A stretch of DNA of 64,000 bases from Sanderia malayensis. Lineage: Eukaryota > Cnidaria > Scyphozoa > Semaeostomeae > Pelagiidae. The position numbers were made by a program, and so were the translations under genes. Below, piece by piece: positions 42,518-55,400 of this stretch (the first letter of the stretch is position 1; each line of letters starts with the position of its first letter). Under the pieces are notes generated by a model. The model was not told where the DNA came from, did no database searches, and saw only the letters and a program-made list of their open reading frames with translations. The stretch covers positions 2,309,158 to 2,373,157 of the forward strand of contig RQOL01000024.1 in the NCBI GenBank assembly GCA_013076295.1, written 5' to 3'.

Positions 42518-45387
42518 ATGGCATCCAGCTTGCAAAATGACGATGCAATTCAGATTAATGTTCGCATTCAAGGAGAGAATAAACTTGTGCAAGTTGCTCC
42601 AGGTTGGAATATTAAGCAATTAAAAACGTGTTTAGCTGAGAGCTTTAGCTTGCCACAAGGACAATTCAGAATTATATTTGCTGGCTCAGTCTTGCCTGAT
42701 TCATTAACGCTACAGGTTTGTCTTTAAGTAATTATTACGATAATATTTTGATTATGACTTCTACTCCACCGTACCGTAGTAATGCATCAGTTTTTATGTC
42801 TCCACTCCAACTCCATCATATGGCATATGAACGAACTGGTTTTGAATATGACCAAATGCGATGTTATGTTTATGTTTTTATTGCCTACTAGGAATGCCAG
42901 CTTGGTCAGCATTCAGTCGTTCATGTTCTAGTGTCAGTTGATGAAAACAGACCAGCTACCATAAATGAATCAAAACCTGCATCTCTAGCATTCCTCAGAC
43001 AAACAACTGATGGCTCGAAAGAAGCTGATAGTATGTGACTAGAAACCACCTCTACTAGCCACACTCAATGATGCCTTCTTTGATAGGCATCTTTTCACAG
43101 CAATTACTATTTACCTTTGCTGTGTCATTTTCAAGGTGTGTGAAGCTTTGTAAAACCTTTATTTTTGTTGTTCAAGGCAAGAAGAAAGCTCCAAGATTCT
43201 ACGTTTACTGCAAGTTGGTATGCCATGAATTGAAACCTGGAAAGCTCAGAGTTCGGTGTCGTAAATGCAAAGACGAAGCTTTCACACTGTCTCGCGTATG
43301 TTACTGTGACTCTCCAGACTTTGCAAGATTCTGCTCAACTGTTCTATTCTAACCCGATTAGCTTGTAAATCCCCTGAAGTGACAGCTGCATTTTTCAATT
43401 TTTCATACCGACAGGGTCCTGACAGTTGGCACGATGTTCTTCAGAGAGACAGAATAAGTGGACAGTGCATAAACAGAGATTGCCATTGCAATAATGCTGT
43501 GAGCAAGCACATTTCTTATTATTTACTAATTCTTTACCACTGTTGAGATTAATAGCAATTTCTGCTTGCTTTTCAAGGAATTCTTCTTCAAGTGTGCTGG
43601 ACATGCTTCTCTTGGCAATGAGAGAGACTTGGCCATTCCTCTTCGTCATGTGACATCAAACACGAGAGACGTACACTGCTTAGCTTGCCTAGAAATCCTG
43701 TAAGCATGCCATTATCATTTATCATCTATTCTCAGAATTATCATTCAATTTGCTTCTCACAAACCAAAACATCACTCTAATTAGATTATCTACTTCAAAA
43801 CATACAAAATGCTGGTGTTTCTTTGCCTTGCTGTCATCTCAAAGGTCTTCAATTGCTTCACTTTTCTTTTAGAGACACAGTGCTGCTTTTTCCATGCGAA
43901 GAAAAACACGCCATTTGCATTCCTTGTTTCTCGACCTACTGTCAATCAAAGATCACAGATCGACAGTTCACTCTAGTTCCTGACATTGGCTACACGGTCT
44001 CGTGTCCTGGAAGCTCTGGTCACTCCGCGCTCTTTTAGTATTCACCCTCTCTCGCAAGCAACAATCTCTAATAACTTTCTAAATTCAATTTCCTTGTTTA
44101 GTATCTTGATTATAAGCACCTTTGAAGCTGCAGTTTGCTTTAAAGTAATCTTTAAGACGAACTTCAAAATTTATACAAACTTCGATCTTTTTATCTTAGA
44201 TGGCTGCAGAGCCGCTTTCATCCAAGAAATTCACCACTTTCGACTTGCTGGAGACAATAAGGTATTCAATACTGACCCATATCATGACATTCCTATAATG
44301 AGATTGAACCTACATCTGTGTCCTATATCGTATATTTTATTGAACCTATAACTGTGTGCTATATCGTATATTGTATGCTAGAAACAACCAAGCAGGGTTC
44401 TTTAATTTTTTTCTCCAGTACGACCAATATCAAAGGTTTGCAACGGAGGACCTGGTCTTGCAAAGTGGTGGAATTTTGTGCCCTGGAAGGGGTTGTGGTA
44501 ATGGCATAACCCTCGAAGATGATGTTCGCAAAGTTATTTGCAAAAGAAGTGCTGGGGGTTGTGGCGTAAGTTTTCTTAATTTCCTCCCTTAAATTATTAT
44601 TAAAAATTATCCTCAAGCTATGTAAACAGTCTTAAGGTATACTTATTATTTATTTTTTGCTTTTTTAGTTGGTCTTTTGTCGTGAATGCCTGCGGGAGTA
44701 CCATCGTGGCGAATGTAGAAGTCGAGAAACTGAAACGTTGGAAAGTCATTCAGTGAGTTTCTGTGATAATTACGTAATTCATTAGTTGATCTGACGCTGA
44801 CCCAGAATGGTTGTCAAAAGTCTTGGGTACTGTCGATTTTTCGAATTCTGCACGCATTAAGGAAAAGAAGTTTGCTGATTGGTTCATTGTTTTACAAGTG
44901 TCCCAAGGGTTTTTGGACACGATTGTATTTTTTCAATTTTTAAAGCTTCAAAAACTTTCATCTTTTATCGTCTTCACTCAGAACTTTGAACAATGGATGG
45001 AAAACGCTCGCTTAGCACGTTGGGAAGACGAAGAAAACTTGAAAATTATTCGACAAACAACAAAACAATGTCCCGGCTGTCATTCACCGACAGAAAAAGC
45101 AGGTATAAATTGATTATATTTTGATAAATAATGATAAATACGAAAATATGATAACAGCTTCAAAGTGACCAATGTGTCATGTTGTTTACACTTCACAACA
45201 ACCTTCTCTTTAAAGTTGCAAGGCCTTTGTTACATAGGCGAAATAAACCTACATTTTTTATTTCTGTCTTTATTCAGGTGGTTGTAATCACATGACTTGT
45301 CAACGGTGTCAATTCCAATGGTGCTGGAATTGTTTGATCGAATGGAATAGTAATTGTCAAGGAGATCATTGGTTTAGAATATTATAG
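42518..45387 (+). CDS. PRKN: parkin, RBR E3 ubiquitin ligase
   Basis: Eleven exons (42518-42715, 42892-43030, 43177-43295, 43415-43498, 43578-43699, 43873-44009, 44200-44261, 44419-44565, 44669-44752, 44982-45102, 45278-45387) join to 440 residues; human parkin has 465. Parkin ubiquitinates outer-membrane proteins of damaged mitochondria after PINK1 activation. The ubiquitin-like domain (1 to about 82) keeps a Ser in GQHSVVHVL at the place of human Ser65, the PINK1 site. RING0 starts FYVYCKLVCHELKPGKLRVRC. RING1 includes LLFPCEEKHAICIPC. The IBR includes GGILCPGRGCGNG and FCRECLREYHRGEC. The REP tryptophan is in RLARWEDEE. RING2 has GGCNHMTCQRCQFQWCWNC with the catalytic Cys equivalent to human 431. 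The exon at 43873-44009 lacks a GT donor at the position that preserves zinc-ligand spacing. Confidence 0.97.
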
Positions 45388-46244
45388 CATTTCACACTTC
45401 AAGGTATCTGTCTAAGCTAATTTTGATTTTTTGTTTTACTGGAATTAATGCTTTATATTAAATTAATGTTTTGCTTTGCTATTATTTATATTTTTTATAA
45501 TTTATTATTTACTCCCGCGTTACTTCATTGTAAACGCCATGCATGCTTGTAGCGTTACTGAACACCGTTTACTAAGATTTTTATACGTTATTAAAACCTT
45601 TATTGCTGCGAAAATAAATCCCCAAAATTCCTTTTCAAAATTTTTAAATTTTCTCCACCATCTAATTGTCAGAGTAGTTTATAAACACAACACTTTTTTC
45701 GTAAATCATATTTTTCACAAAGATATTGACTTAACTGGATGCAAACCATAGAGAATTAAAACTACTCGAATCACTATTTAACGTTTTCGACTTTGTACAA
45801 TAATATAAACAGAAGATTCATTAGTTATTTTTGCTAAACAATCAAAAGCAAAAGCTATTGAAATATTTAAAAGAAAAAATATTTCTATCATTTTTCACAG
45901 ACATATTTCTCACCGTACTATTACCTGCACAACAAATAGCTTCAACACAAAGAAGTGAGCATTTTCAATTTTAAAACAACCAACCAACAAGTTAACTTAT
46001 CCTCCTAATTAAATTAAATCAATGATAGATATATACATTTATTTAAAACCATCGTATATATACGATTTTAAAAACATAAAACAACTGAAGATGCAACTAA
46101 TCTTTTACAAGCCATTGCATTTTGTTTACAATGGCATTACATAGCGTCTTAAAAACTTATATTCAACTAAGTCGTTAATAAAAACACATATACACATATA
46201 TACATGTGTAAATATGCATATGTATATCTGTTTAACTTGTTCAA
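45388..46244. other. convergent intergenic region
   Basis: About 850 bp of very AT-rich DNA between the 3' ends of PRKN (plus) and the unidentified minus-strand gene. It contains several ATATAT and TATACA tracts near 46025-46230. No exon was seen. Confidence 0.7.
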
Positions 46245-47616
46245 TTATGGAGAATTAAATCCACGGTTTGGTGATGAATATTCTCCCAGTCCTGCTGAGC
46301 GGAGATATGCATCATTCATTTTTTGTGCCCTCAACGTGCGTGCCGAAGCCTTACGTTGCGGATTGACCATTGAAGCCAGTGAACCTAAACGAACAGAGAC
46401 TCACACGGTTATAGAAAACACCTTAATTTTTCCAGAGCCTCAAGATTTTCCATTGTTATTCTTAAATTTCCATTGTTTTTGGCAATTTTGAGCCTATGAA
46501 TAGAATAAATATTATTGTTGCAAAAATTATTATTCTTGTATGATGGTGAAATAATTTACCTGATTTAGAAACTGAGCTATTACTGAGTGGGGAATGACTG
46601 AAACTATCTTTTGATGATGTATTTTTCTTCTTCGGTTCAGTAAAATCAAATTCATCATCGTCGTCATCGACACTGGCCTGTCGTTTAACTGATCCTCTGT
46701 CGTACGAATATCCTTGTCTCTTCATGTTCCAGCTACTTCCATTGCCAAGTATGTCACCTATAACAAAGATAGTTGTTATAACCTTTCGATCTTGTTCCAA
46801 ATATATAAATTTTGCATAGTTTGCATGGTATATAAAACATGGAATTGGGTATTATGTGAATACTTGAGTCTTTTTGTGAAGCTGCTGGTTTGGCTTGAAA
46901 TCCACCTGAAATCAGAGAAATTAAGATGTTTATTGAAAGCATGTTCATTTTACACCATAAAAGATGGACAACATGAATCATTAGGTGTTACGTAGAGTTT
47001 CTAATGTGTTAAAATAGTTACCAGATAAGCCTCCAGTATGCCGTGAATAATATGAATTTGCCGGTTGCAGATTTAGTTGATTTGCAGGCTTCTTTTGATT
47101 TGAGGGCAGAGGGACATTTCTCTTTACGCTCCAAACACTTTCCAAATCAAAATCTGCAAAAGTCAAATATCAATGCTTGAAAATCGAATAAAATAAATGA
47201 GAAATAAACTAAATTGGTTGAAGCATATTTCTACAGACATATTAAGCATATTTTAGCCAATCGAAGTATATTTTATTGACAAAAAAGTTTTATGTTCTCA
47301 CTTGAGTTGCTTGCGTTGATTTTGGTTGCGTGGGTACCCAAAGAACTGAACTTATTTGAGCTTTCTGAGAATCCATATTCATCATTTGAATTCTGAGTTT
47401 CTTCAATACCCCATGGGTTTGACTTCTGCTTACTGCTCTGGTAATGAAATCTTTGGTTGCTTTTCTTCGAGTTATTTTCTAAATAGAAAGCATCAAATTT
47501 CAACTTTATTTGTACTTTCCGTTAAAGACATGAATATAAATGCATTTTTAAAAACTCCTCGCTTAAAAAAACCCACCTTCTTGCATTTCAGATTCATCTG
47601 TCCATTTCTGAACCAT
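46245..47616 (-). CDS. uncharacterised 242-residue protein, six exons
   Basis: Exons 47616-47577, 47478-47302, 47153-47022, 46905-46864, 46757-46560 and 46384-46245 sum to 729 nt and join cleanly, every intron in phase 1. The protein begins MVQKWTDESEMQE and ends GEYSSPNRGFNSP. It is Ser/Asn/Lys-rich, with no signal peptide, membrane segment or fold that I recognise. An acidic patch VDDDDDEFDFTEPKKK (about residues 165-180) is followed by a Ser-rich linker and a basic, helical-looking end RKASARTLRAQKMNDAYLRS, which is the most family-like part. Composition suggests a mainly disordered nuclear or cytosolic adaptor. Function unknown. Confidence 0.75.
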
Positions 47617-49413
47617 AATGTTTACTTTTTAATCATCGCAATATTTTAACAGATGTTTGAAACTAGGAAACTTTTGTTGTTGAAACAAAAGAAGGCTAGG
47701 CCACATGAATGATGATGAAAGCCAAAGCGAGGTTTGCTTTGCGAGTTTTCAGAAGTGTAATGGTTGTCATGAAAATGTAACCACGAAACTCAATATCATA
47801 TTTAGTCCTTTTATCAAAATCAAATTATTGTGGTCAGCCAAAAAGTATTATAAATTACTATACGACAGGCAACCCTTCTGATTTTCAAGGCTGGCGAAGC
47901 CTCAAACCACTCCATTGAACAAATAATCTTAGGGATAATCGGATAATATTCACTTTTACTGCACGCTTTTTTTATAAGAAAACTGTTGGTTGCAGGGATG
48001 GTGGGCAATCAGTGCTCACATACTTTCAAAACTATTACATTGGTATGCTCTTTTGTGGAGCCGATTACAAAATATTTCTCTCCCATAAAGACAATAATTA
48101 CATTGGAGTAAGCCAGCTTTTGTTCTTGCGTTTGTGGACAAGCAAAGTCCTTTTATAAGAGAGTATTTAATCATGCTAGCCTCTTGCAATTCTAATGAAC
48201 CACGATACTAATCACTAAATCTGTATTTGTTCCTTATGTCCCACACTTCTATTTAAAATGCAGCCTATTCAAAACAGATTCAAACATTGTAAAACCGAGT
48301 CTTGATCTCAATACAAATATTTGATCATATGATTATTGTCATTCTGAACTGTTCAAGCTTTCCAACGTCTCAGTTTTTATCCAGCACAGAATAATGTTTG
48401 ATTTTGATTTTTATTACTGCATAAAGCATTCAACAAGATAAAAGAGGGTTTTTTAAACCAAGGTAAGAACCTTTTGAACCAATTTGTATTCCTTTTGATA
48501 AAGTTTGTTCGTCAAAACTACTTCGTTCTGCTTCCAAGACAATTTTGATTTTTTTATGGGCCACTTTATTGCATGCACACTGTAATATTTGCTTGGAATA
48601 TTTACGTGATATAGAAGTAATATTGATGTTATGGTAGGAATTCTCCATTATGTGTATCTACCGTCGGTTAAATTGCCTTGAAATGGTAGGTATAAGCATT
48701 GTTCTAACAGATCTCTTTGTCAATAACTTTGATTTCTTATTATTATGTAAAACCTTTTTCTGTTCAACAGGTTATACCAGTGTGGACTAAAATCCCTTGG
48801 TAGCTCTGTGATGCTGAAGAAACATTAGCAGAATGGAAAACACAAACAAGATTAAAAAGTTATTGGATTGACGCCTTAAAATCTGTTTTGAGCCAAAAAT
48901 TTAATCTCTTTGGAAGACTGCACGATTGTCAAATATCAATGCAAAGGTTTTACAGCTGAGGGTGCTAAAAATTTGAGATATGACAAGGTTGCATCGCTCA
49001 CGACTTATGTCATAAGAAGATCATTTGAAAAGCAGTTGTCGTTCAGAGAGATCGAATTACTCATTGATAGAGCTTGCGTTGTTGAAGATATTTAAACATC
49101 TTGTACAGAAGATTGTATTTGGATGTTAATGAAAGTTGCAATGTAGCGCATGGTTAGGACGAATAAACACGATTACAGCAAGACTTGTCGCTTAAAAGCA
49201 TTGAAACATAAATAGCCACACAAGCAGGGATATAATCTGCAGTTGGCCTGTTTTGGGACAGAAAAGGTTGTCCATGCAACCGTGTATTGACTTCTGTATA
49301 GAACCGTGTATTGACTTCTGTATGTAGGAAGGACAATTAAGCGAACTGGATGAGAAAAATTTTTCCTTGCCAAAGAACAACGATTGTATCCCTACGTCAT
49401 TATTTTTGCAGTG
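47617..49413. other. divergent intergenic region
   Basis: About 1.8 kb between the 5' ends of the 242-aa gene (minus) and the ABTB gene (plus). Most is AT-rich and unremarkable. An open frame at 48890-49095 is listed separately. A direct duplication of about 24 bp (GTATTGACTTCTGTATAGAAC / GTATTGACTTCTGTATGTAG) occurs at 49282-49326. A probable acceptor TTTTTGCAG just before 49412 implies a 5' UTR exon of ABTB somewhere in this interval. Confidence 0.6.
48890..49095 (+). other. short open frame without start codon
   Basis: A frame preceded by a possible acceptor (TTTTGAG) runs to TAA at 49095 and reads ...CTIVKYQCKGFTAEGAKN then LRYDKVASLTTYVIRRSFEK. The composition is protein-like, but there is no ATG and no convincing upstream exon. 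It could be a 3' exon, a decayed gene or chance. Confidence 0.25.
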
Positions 49414-52400
49414 ATGAGCAACGGATACGCAACAAGCAAAGACTTCTACACCAGTTATGGTATTTCTACAAACGATAAAGGTCGAAATTCAGTTGACGAG
49501 AGCATGCGTTACCTTTCTCTTCACCATGACGACGATTCGTCTTTCGTATCATCCGCTGAAGACAACAGAGAATACATTATAGACAGTCCAAGATTTAATT
49601 ACATCAACGAGGCACAGTTTGTGCCATGGAATGCTGCTACTCTCAGACAGGCGATAAGAAAGGTAGGGGTTAGTGCTTATACACCCGAGTCACTCGTAAG
49701 AGCCTTAAAGAAGACAACAAAGAGATCGTTTTTCGTGATGTTGAGAGATTGTTAACATGGGCGTGAGTTGTGGAGGAACCAAATCATCTGATACAGCTAA
49801 TTATCTTGTTCAAGAAACCAGATGGCTAGCTGTACAGTAAAGACCCGCATATAAGAACCTGTAAATTTCCATCCAGGTTATTGCTCCAAGACGATAGGCT
49901 ATTGGTTCTTCTATTTTTTGAACAGAAATATCACCCTGAAGGTTCTTAATCCATTGGTTCTTATATGCGGGTTTTTGCTGTACTAATGTAAGCACTTCCA
50001 TATATCATCTCCTATATAATCACCTCTCAGACGCAACCAGTTATGTCAGAAAGGTGATTATGTAAGAGATGATTTATTCCATACATCGAGTGTGTTAGTG
50101 TTTGGTTAATTAAAGAAACCGCTCTTCATCCTCACGTTTAATGAAGGATCGAGGATGGTTTGCTTGTCTTCGCATTATGTCTCTTCCCCTTTTTCGTTCA
50201 TAGGTATCCCGCCTGAAATCTCGAGAGCATTTGTTCACAGACAAGGCTTTGTGGGAAGTGTCGCGCATATTGAAGATCTACTTAGCCCGGCTCTCAAAAG
50301 AGGCCCAACGCTTTTCAAAGAAACTCAACATTTGCACTCGCAACGAAGTCTATTCCGCGACGCAAGTCATCTTCTCCAAAACAGTTTCCCGCGCGTGCAT
50401 TGGCAGTGCCTACCAGGCGTATTACCTCTACGTCAACTCGTTTCGCAAGACCACACAGCGGCACCTGAATGTTTCGAAGTCAGAGCGGGCAGGTCTCACC
50501 ATCTCCGTCGGCAAGATCTTCAGATGGTTGGTTAGAAATCGTGTCGCCGCGCACGTTACCGACTCCGCAGCGGTGTACTTCACAGCTGTTCTTGAGTACT
50601 TGATGGATGAAATATGCTACTTGAGTGACCTGAGATTGAGTGAGCATTCTTTTATTATTCAATGGATGCATGATGAAATTCTATAATGTATACAATCTGC
50701 ATGCCGCGATTTATGTATCTAATAAGCCCCGGATATGACGTAGTATTCACCAGTCTCCTTCGATTTTCGTTACTCCCAGATCACGCTATGTTTCTGTTGT
50801 GACAGCAACAGAGCCCCTTTGTCGCAGCAAAATTAACCCCACGCCCTGGGTGGCCAAACACGTATGACACGAGTTTTGATGTAGCTACAATTGAGACCCG
50901 ACTAACAAAGTCTACCATGTCTCTCTATCTTCTACCTTAATTCAGCCTCAACACGTGTCTCTCAGTGCAGACATTCAAATACTATTGCGCGTTTCTAGAT
51001 GCTTCAAAGGATGGAAGACTTGGCAATTACAGCATTTTGATCGAAGATATTATACCATCTTTGGCATCAAAGCCAGATATATGGAGAGGTGCTCAACCCT
51101 ACGAACACCTTTGCATTACAAGGTTCAACAATCAATCTTCAGCACACCAAAACCAAAACCGAATAGGAGACAAGGTAGATTTATTTTTACCCCCTGGTAC
51201 GATGACAAAGCTCATTAATATACAGTGATAGTTGCTTGTTTTACAGGGGGGCAGGTCTGACAATGCTTTGATTTAGAAGCTAATATTGATAATGCAACTG
51301 CTCTTAAAATGTTGCGTATAATATATGGAACTTAACGTCAATTGTTGTATTCTTTTGATTGGAAGCTCATTGTGAAGTTTTCGGAAAAGTCTATGCTCCG
51401 AAAATATAAAAATTTGCATGTTATGTGTTATATATTGATTGATGATTCATTATTTTTTGCAGTTTTTTCAGACAGTACGATACTTTGTTAACGATGATAC
51501 TTCTAACGGAGCAGTAACGTGCTTCGCCTCTCGAGAAGAGATAAAAACATTGATCGACAAAGCTTCAAGCTCCAATTATCCGGACACACCACGTCATCGA
51601 AGTGTCCGAAGAAAGAGCAGCTTGGCCGTGAACAACAGTCCACGAAACGTGTCCGGAAATGGTCTAACTTGGGACAACAGTGCTATTGACTTGCTGTACG
51701 AGTTCACAAAGTGCGCGAAACTGCAATGCGCAGAAGACTGCGATTCGAACGATGTCTGTAAATCAAACGGACAGTCAGAAAGGTGTGCGAAACGCCATTT
51801 TCCAATCTCCCCACTGATTTTCAATGCTGTGTTCTCCTTTGACGCAGATATATCTGCACTGCATTGTGTTGCAAAGTTTTATTCTGACCAGAATTCTCTA
51901 ATATGTTGTTGTTGTTAATGTTAGCACGCTCTGTGAAGATGCACAACCAATCAGCGAATGGATCAGAATGTGCGGAGTGTTTTCCAAAAGTAGACTGGGA
52001 CAGAATGTCGATGAAGATGACGTCAGACAGTCAGCACGCGTTCTTTTGCCAGGCTGTTTCTGTCATCCAAGAGGATTGTGGTAAGCATTGCGCTATTCAT
52101 TTGTAGGCAAGCGAGGTATTGCATTGACTACATTCCCTTCCAACTCAACCTGCAACGAAGAGCATGTATCATATCTTGTTAGTTCAGTCAAAGAGATCCA
52201 GGCCGGTATTGTTCGTGAAGTATGTAGTACTGCCTTAACTGTTTTTTCAGGCCTGCGAGTTCCTTGCGAATTTCGCCACTGCAAGGAATAACTGAGGGGG
52301 TCGATAGCCCCGTGACTACTCCGGTTGCCAACCCACAGTTCTTCACATCCATGCTTCAAGTGCAGACAAAAGCGCAACGGACGAATCTGTTCAGACAACA

Positions 52401-55400
52401 CAGGGAAACTAACTTGAATAAGCACGATGAAAAGGTAGCAATTCACTCAGTATGCCATGGCATAGCCACAAGGGTCATTTCTGTCTGCTTCTCGAGTCTC
52501 ATTGGTCATGCGAGTTTTTGTTGCTCACGTGTTTATTTTTATTTCCAGGGAATGACCTTACTCATGTACGCTTGTCTGCATGGCAACGTTGGACTCTGCC
52601 AAGAAATTTTGGACCAGGGAATCATCATCGACAAAAAGGTAATGCTTTTCAAGGTTTATCAAACGGAGCAAGGCTAACATAGAGCTACTCGCATTTACCA
52701 TTTTCATTACAACGACTGACAACACAATAATAAACATAATGTGAATATAGAAATATCCCAGATACATTTGTTTGTTGAAAAATACCTTTAATAGTAGGCA
52801 AAAGTCCTCTGGACCTTGCTTGGTCTCCCTGAAATTATCGCTTCATGAAAACTTCACTCCTCTTTTCACATACTGTTGTTCTTTCAATCAGACCCTTGTA
52901 TATATCATGCAAAAGAACTTTTGACGATATTGTATATGCCTTTCTTTGGAGACAACATTGTTTGGATAAGCCCTCCCGTGAAAGTTACAAAAAGTCGTTG
53001 CTGTCTCAGGGCACTTGTCCACCATTGTTGCTTTTGCTTTGTATTATATTGCTTTTATTACAGGTGCCATCTGATGCCGTGGAAAATGATTGCATACCAG
53101 CAACTATAAATGGTTGGACAGCATTATCATTCGCAGTGGCTGGTGGACATACCAAGATTGTAAAGGTATATCATTATACCGCCATTGCACACGATATTTA
53201 CGTCTAAGTGTGGTTGATGTCATTTGCTTTTGTCGTAGATGTTGCTTGATAACGGTGCAACTGCTGAAGGTGGTAGTGATACAATGGAAGATGAGAACGA
53301 GGTTCTGTCTCCTTTTCATCTTGCAGCTGCAACAGGTTAGACAATCACGTGCACATTCTAATCACGTTGAAACAAATTTCAGCTCTCTAGGACAAATGGT
53401 TCAAACGTTAATGCCGTAGACCATGCGCAAATAGCTATTTACTTTATGTAACTCCCAATGAAGTAATGGCTTGAATTTCGAAATTTCTAAATGGAGTGAA
53501 ATATTGATAACAAAGATGACTTTATTATTTGTCCCAGGTGACTCCAGGTGCTTCAAACTCTCCAAGTCTTTGAGCCATATGCCATTGGTTTTATGATTAC
53601 AACAGGTACTGATATTTTTTGTTTCTCCTCCGCAGGTCACCTATCCATATTCTCGCAGCTCCTAACGAAGCATCCAGACAAGACTTTGGACTCTCTGGAT
53701 TGCAATCCAAGCAACAATGCAGATGAAAACATGCAGAAATTGCACCCTCGCAGTCTCGCTGCTGCGCACGGGCACAGACGAATATTCCGTAAGCTTATCA
53801 CAGGAGCTGGGAGGACAGAGAGGCTAGCCTCGGTTCCAAGCAGTAAGCTGTCCCTAAAAGAGGCTTTGACAGAAAATAAAGGTCAGTATCAGTCTGAAAA
53901 GCCATGTTACTTTATAGTTGTCTGGTGATGTCATTGTAATGTCATGGTGATGTCGTGGTAATGTCATGGTGATGTCATGGTGATGATGTCATGGTTTTTC
54001 TTTCAGATGATGATGATTATACAAATGAGAATATCAGTGAACAAGAGAAGATGTTGAAAGTAGGTCTTACTTTTGATTGACACCGTCAAACACAAGCATA
54101 AGTTTTAAATGGTCTTATTATAGTGAATAATAGTAAATAACTAATATTAAACTATTAATGGCAATTTAATGATAAATTATGCTGATTAAGTTCCTTAGTA
54201 TTTTTCCAACAGCATTGCTAGATGTTATTCAAGCCTCTTTTCCTGTTTAGGAAGCCATGTACGAAAGCGTGGAACATGGATACATAGATATTGCCATGGA
54301 AATAAGAAGTCTTGGTAGGTGAATAGCATGGTATGCAAAGTCTTGGTTGTATGGGCCATATATAGTCGTATACTAAGCCTGCGTAGATGGCTCTAAGAAC
54401 GGCGTGAATCATCTTGATGCTTCCATGGAGAAAACAGAATAATGATACATTGTAATCTACTAAGATGTACCCTTATCTGTTAAATGTGGCCGACATATCA
54501 AGATGTTGTTTGTAACTAGTTTACGTTACATACTAAAACGTGGTTAGCTATATAATATATGCTTATGTTACATGGCTGTATAATATATGCATATGCATGC
54601 TTATAATTATTCTAAACATTACAAACATCATTAATTTTTTGTTTTCTTGAGATGTATCTTGGAATTTCTACATGTGGACAACTGCTCTTGCGTATGCAAA
54701 TGAAAACAAAGACAACAAGACGATTGAGCGTCTTGTTTACGACTTCCCAGACGTAAAAGAAGATGAAATAAATAAAGGATTCAAAGAATCACACGCCGCT
54801 TTGTTATTTGACATATTCAAATCAAATTTAGTGAGTAAACATTTGACTGTAGAATCTCTTAGTTTCTTAATTATGTCTGCTATACTCAGACCAGAGTTAA
54901 TAGAATTCTCTTTTATTCCCTATGCCAACTGCTTAGGCAAGTATCTGCTTTTAGATCAATCATAACGCAGCTTTCTGCTAATTACTTCATATATCATGTT
55001 TGATAATTTTGGATGTCTCCACCGCAGAGATCGTCCATCGCAGTTCACACCGCTGGAATCATCTCGTTGTTCTACGGTGAAGTGCCAAGAATCGAAGTGG
55101 ATTATAACGATGATACCATGGAGGAGTCTCTCCCTAAAATTGGAACAAAATTCGTGAACAACAAAGAAATGGCTGATATTGTGTTTCAAATAGAAGGACA
55201 ACCATTCTATGCGCACAAGATAATTTTACAAAATTCTTCGCACAAACTACAGGTATGCCATTGCATTTTAGCAGGGACGAGTTGATTTGATTTGATAAGC
55301 AAGTATTACTGCCTCTTTCTCCTATCTCCTATTTCGAGAACAAGGCTACCACGTGTTCTTACTCACGAATGAGCACGTGTTCAGTTGCTCTCTTCGTATA

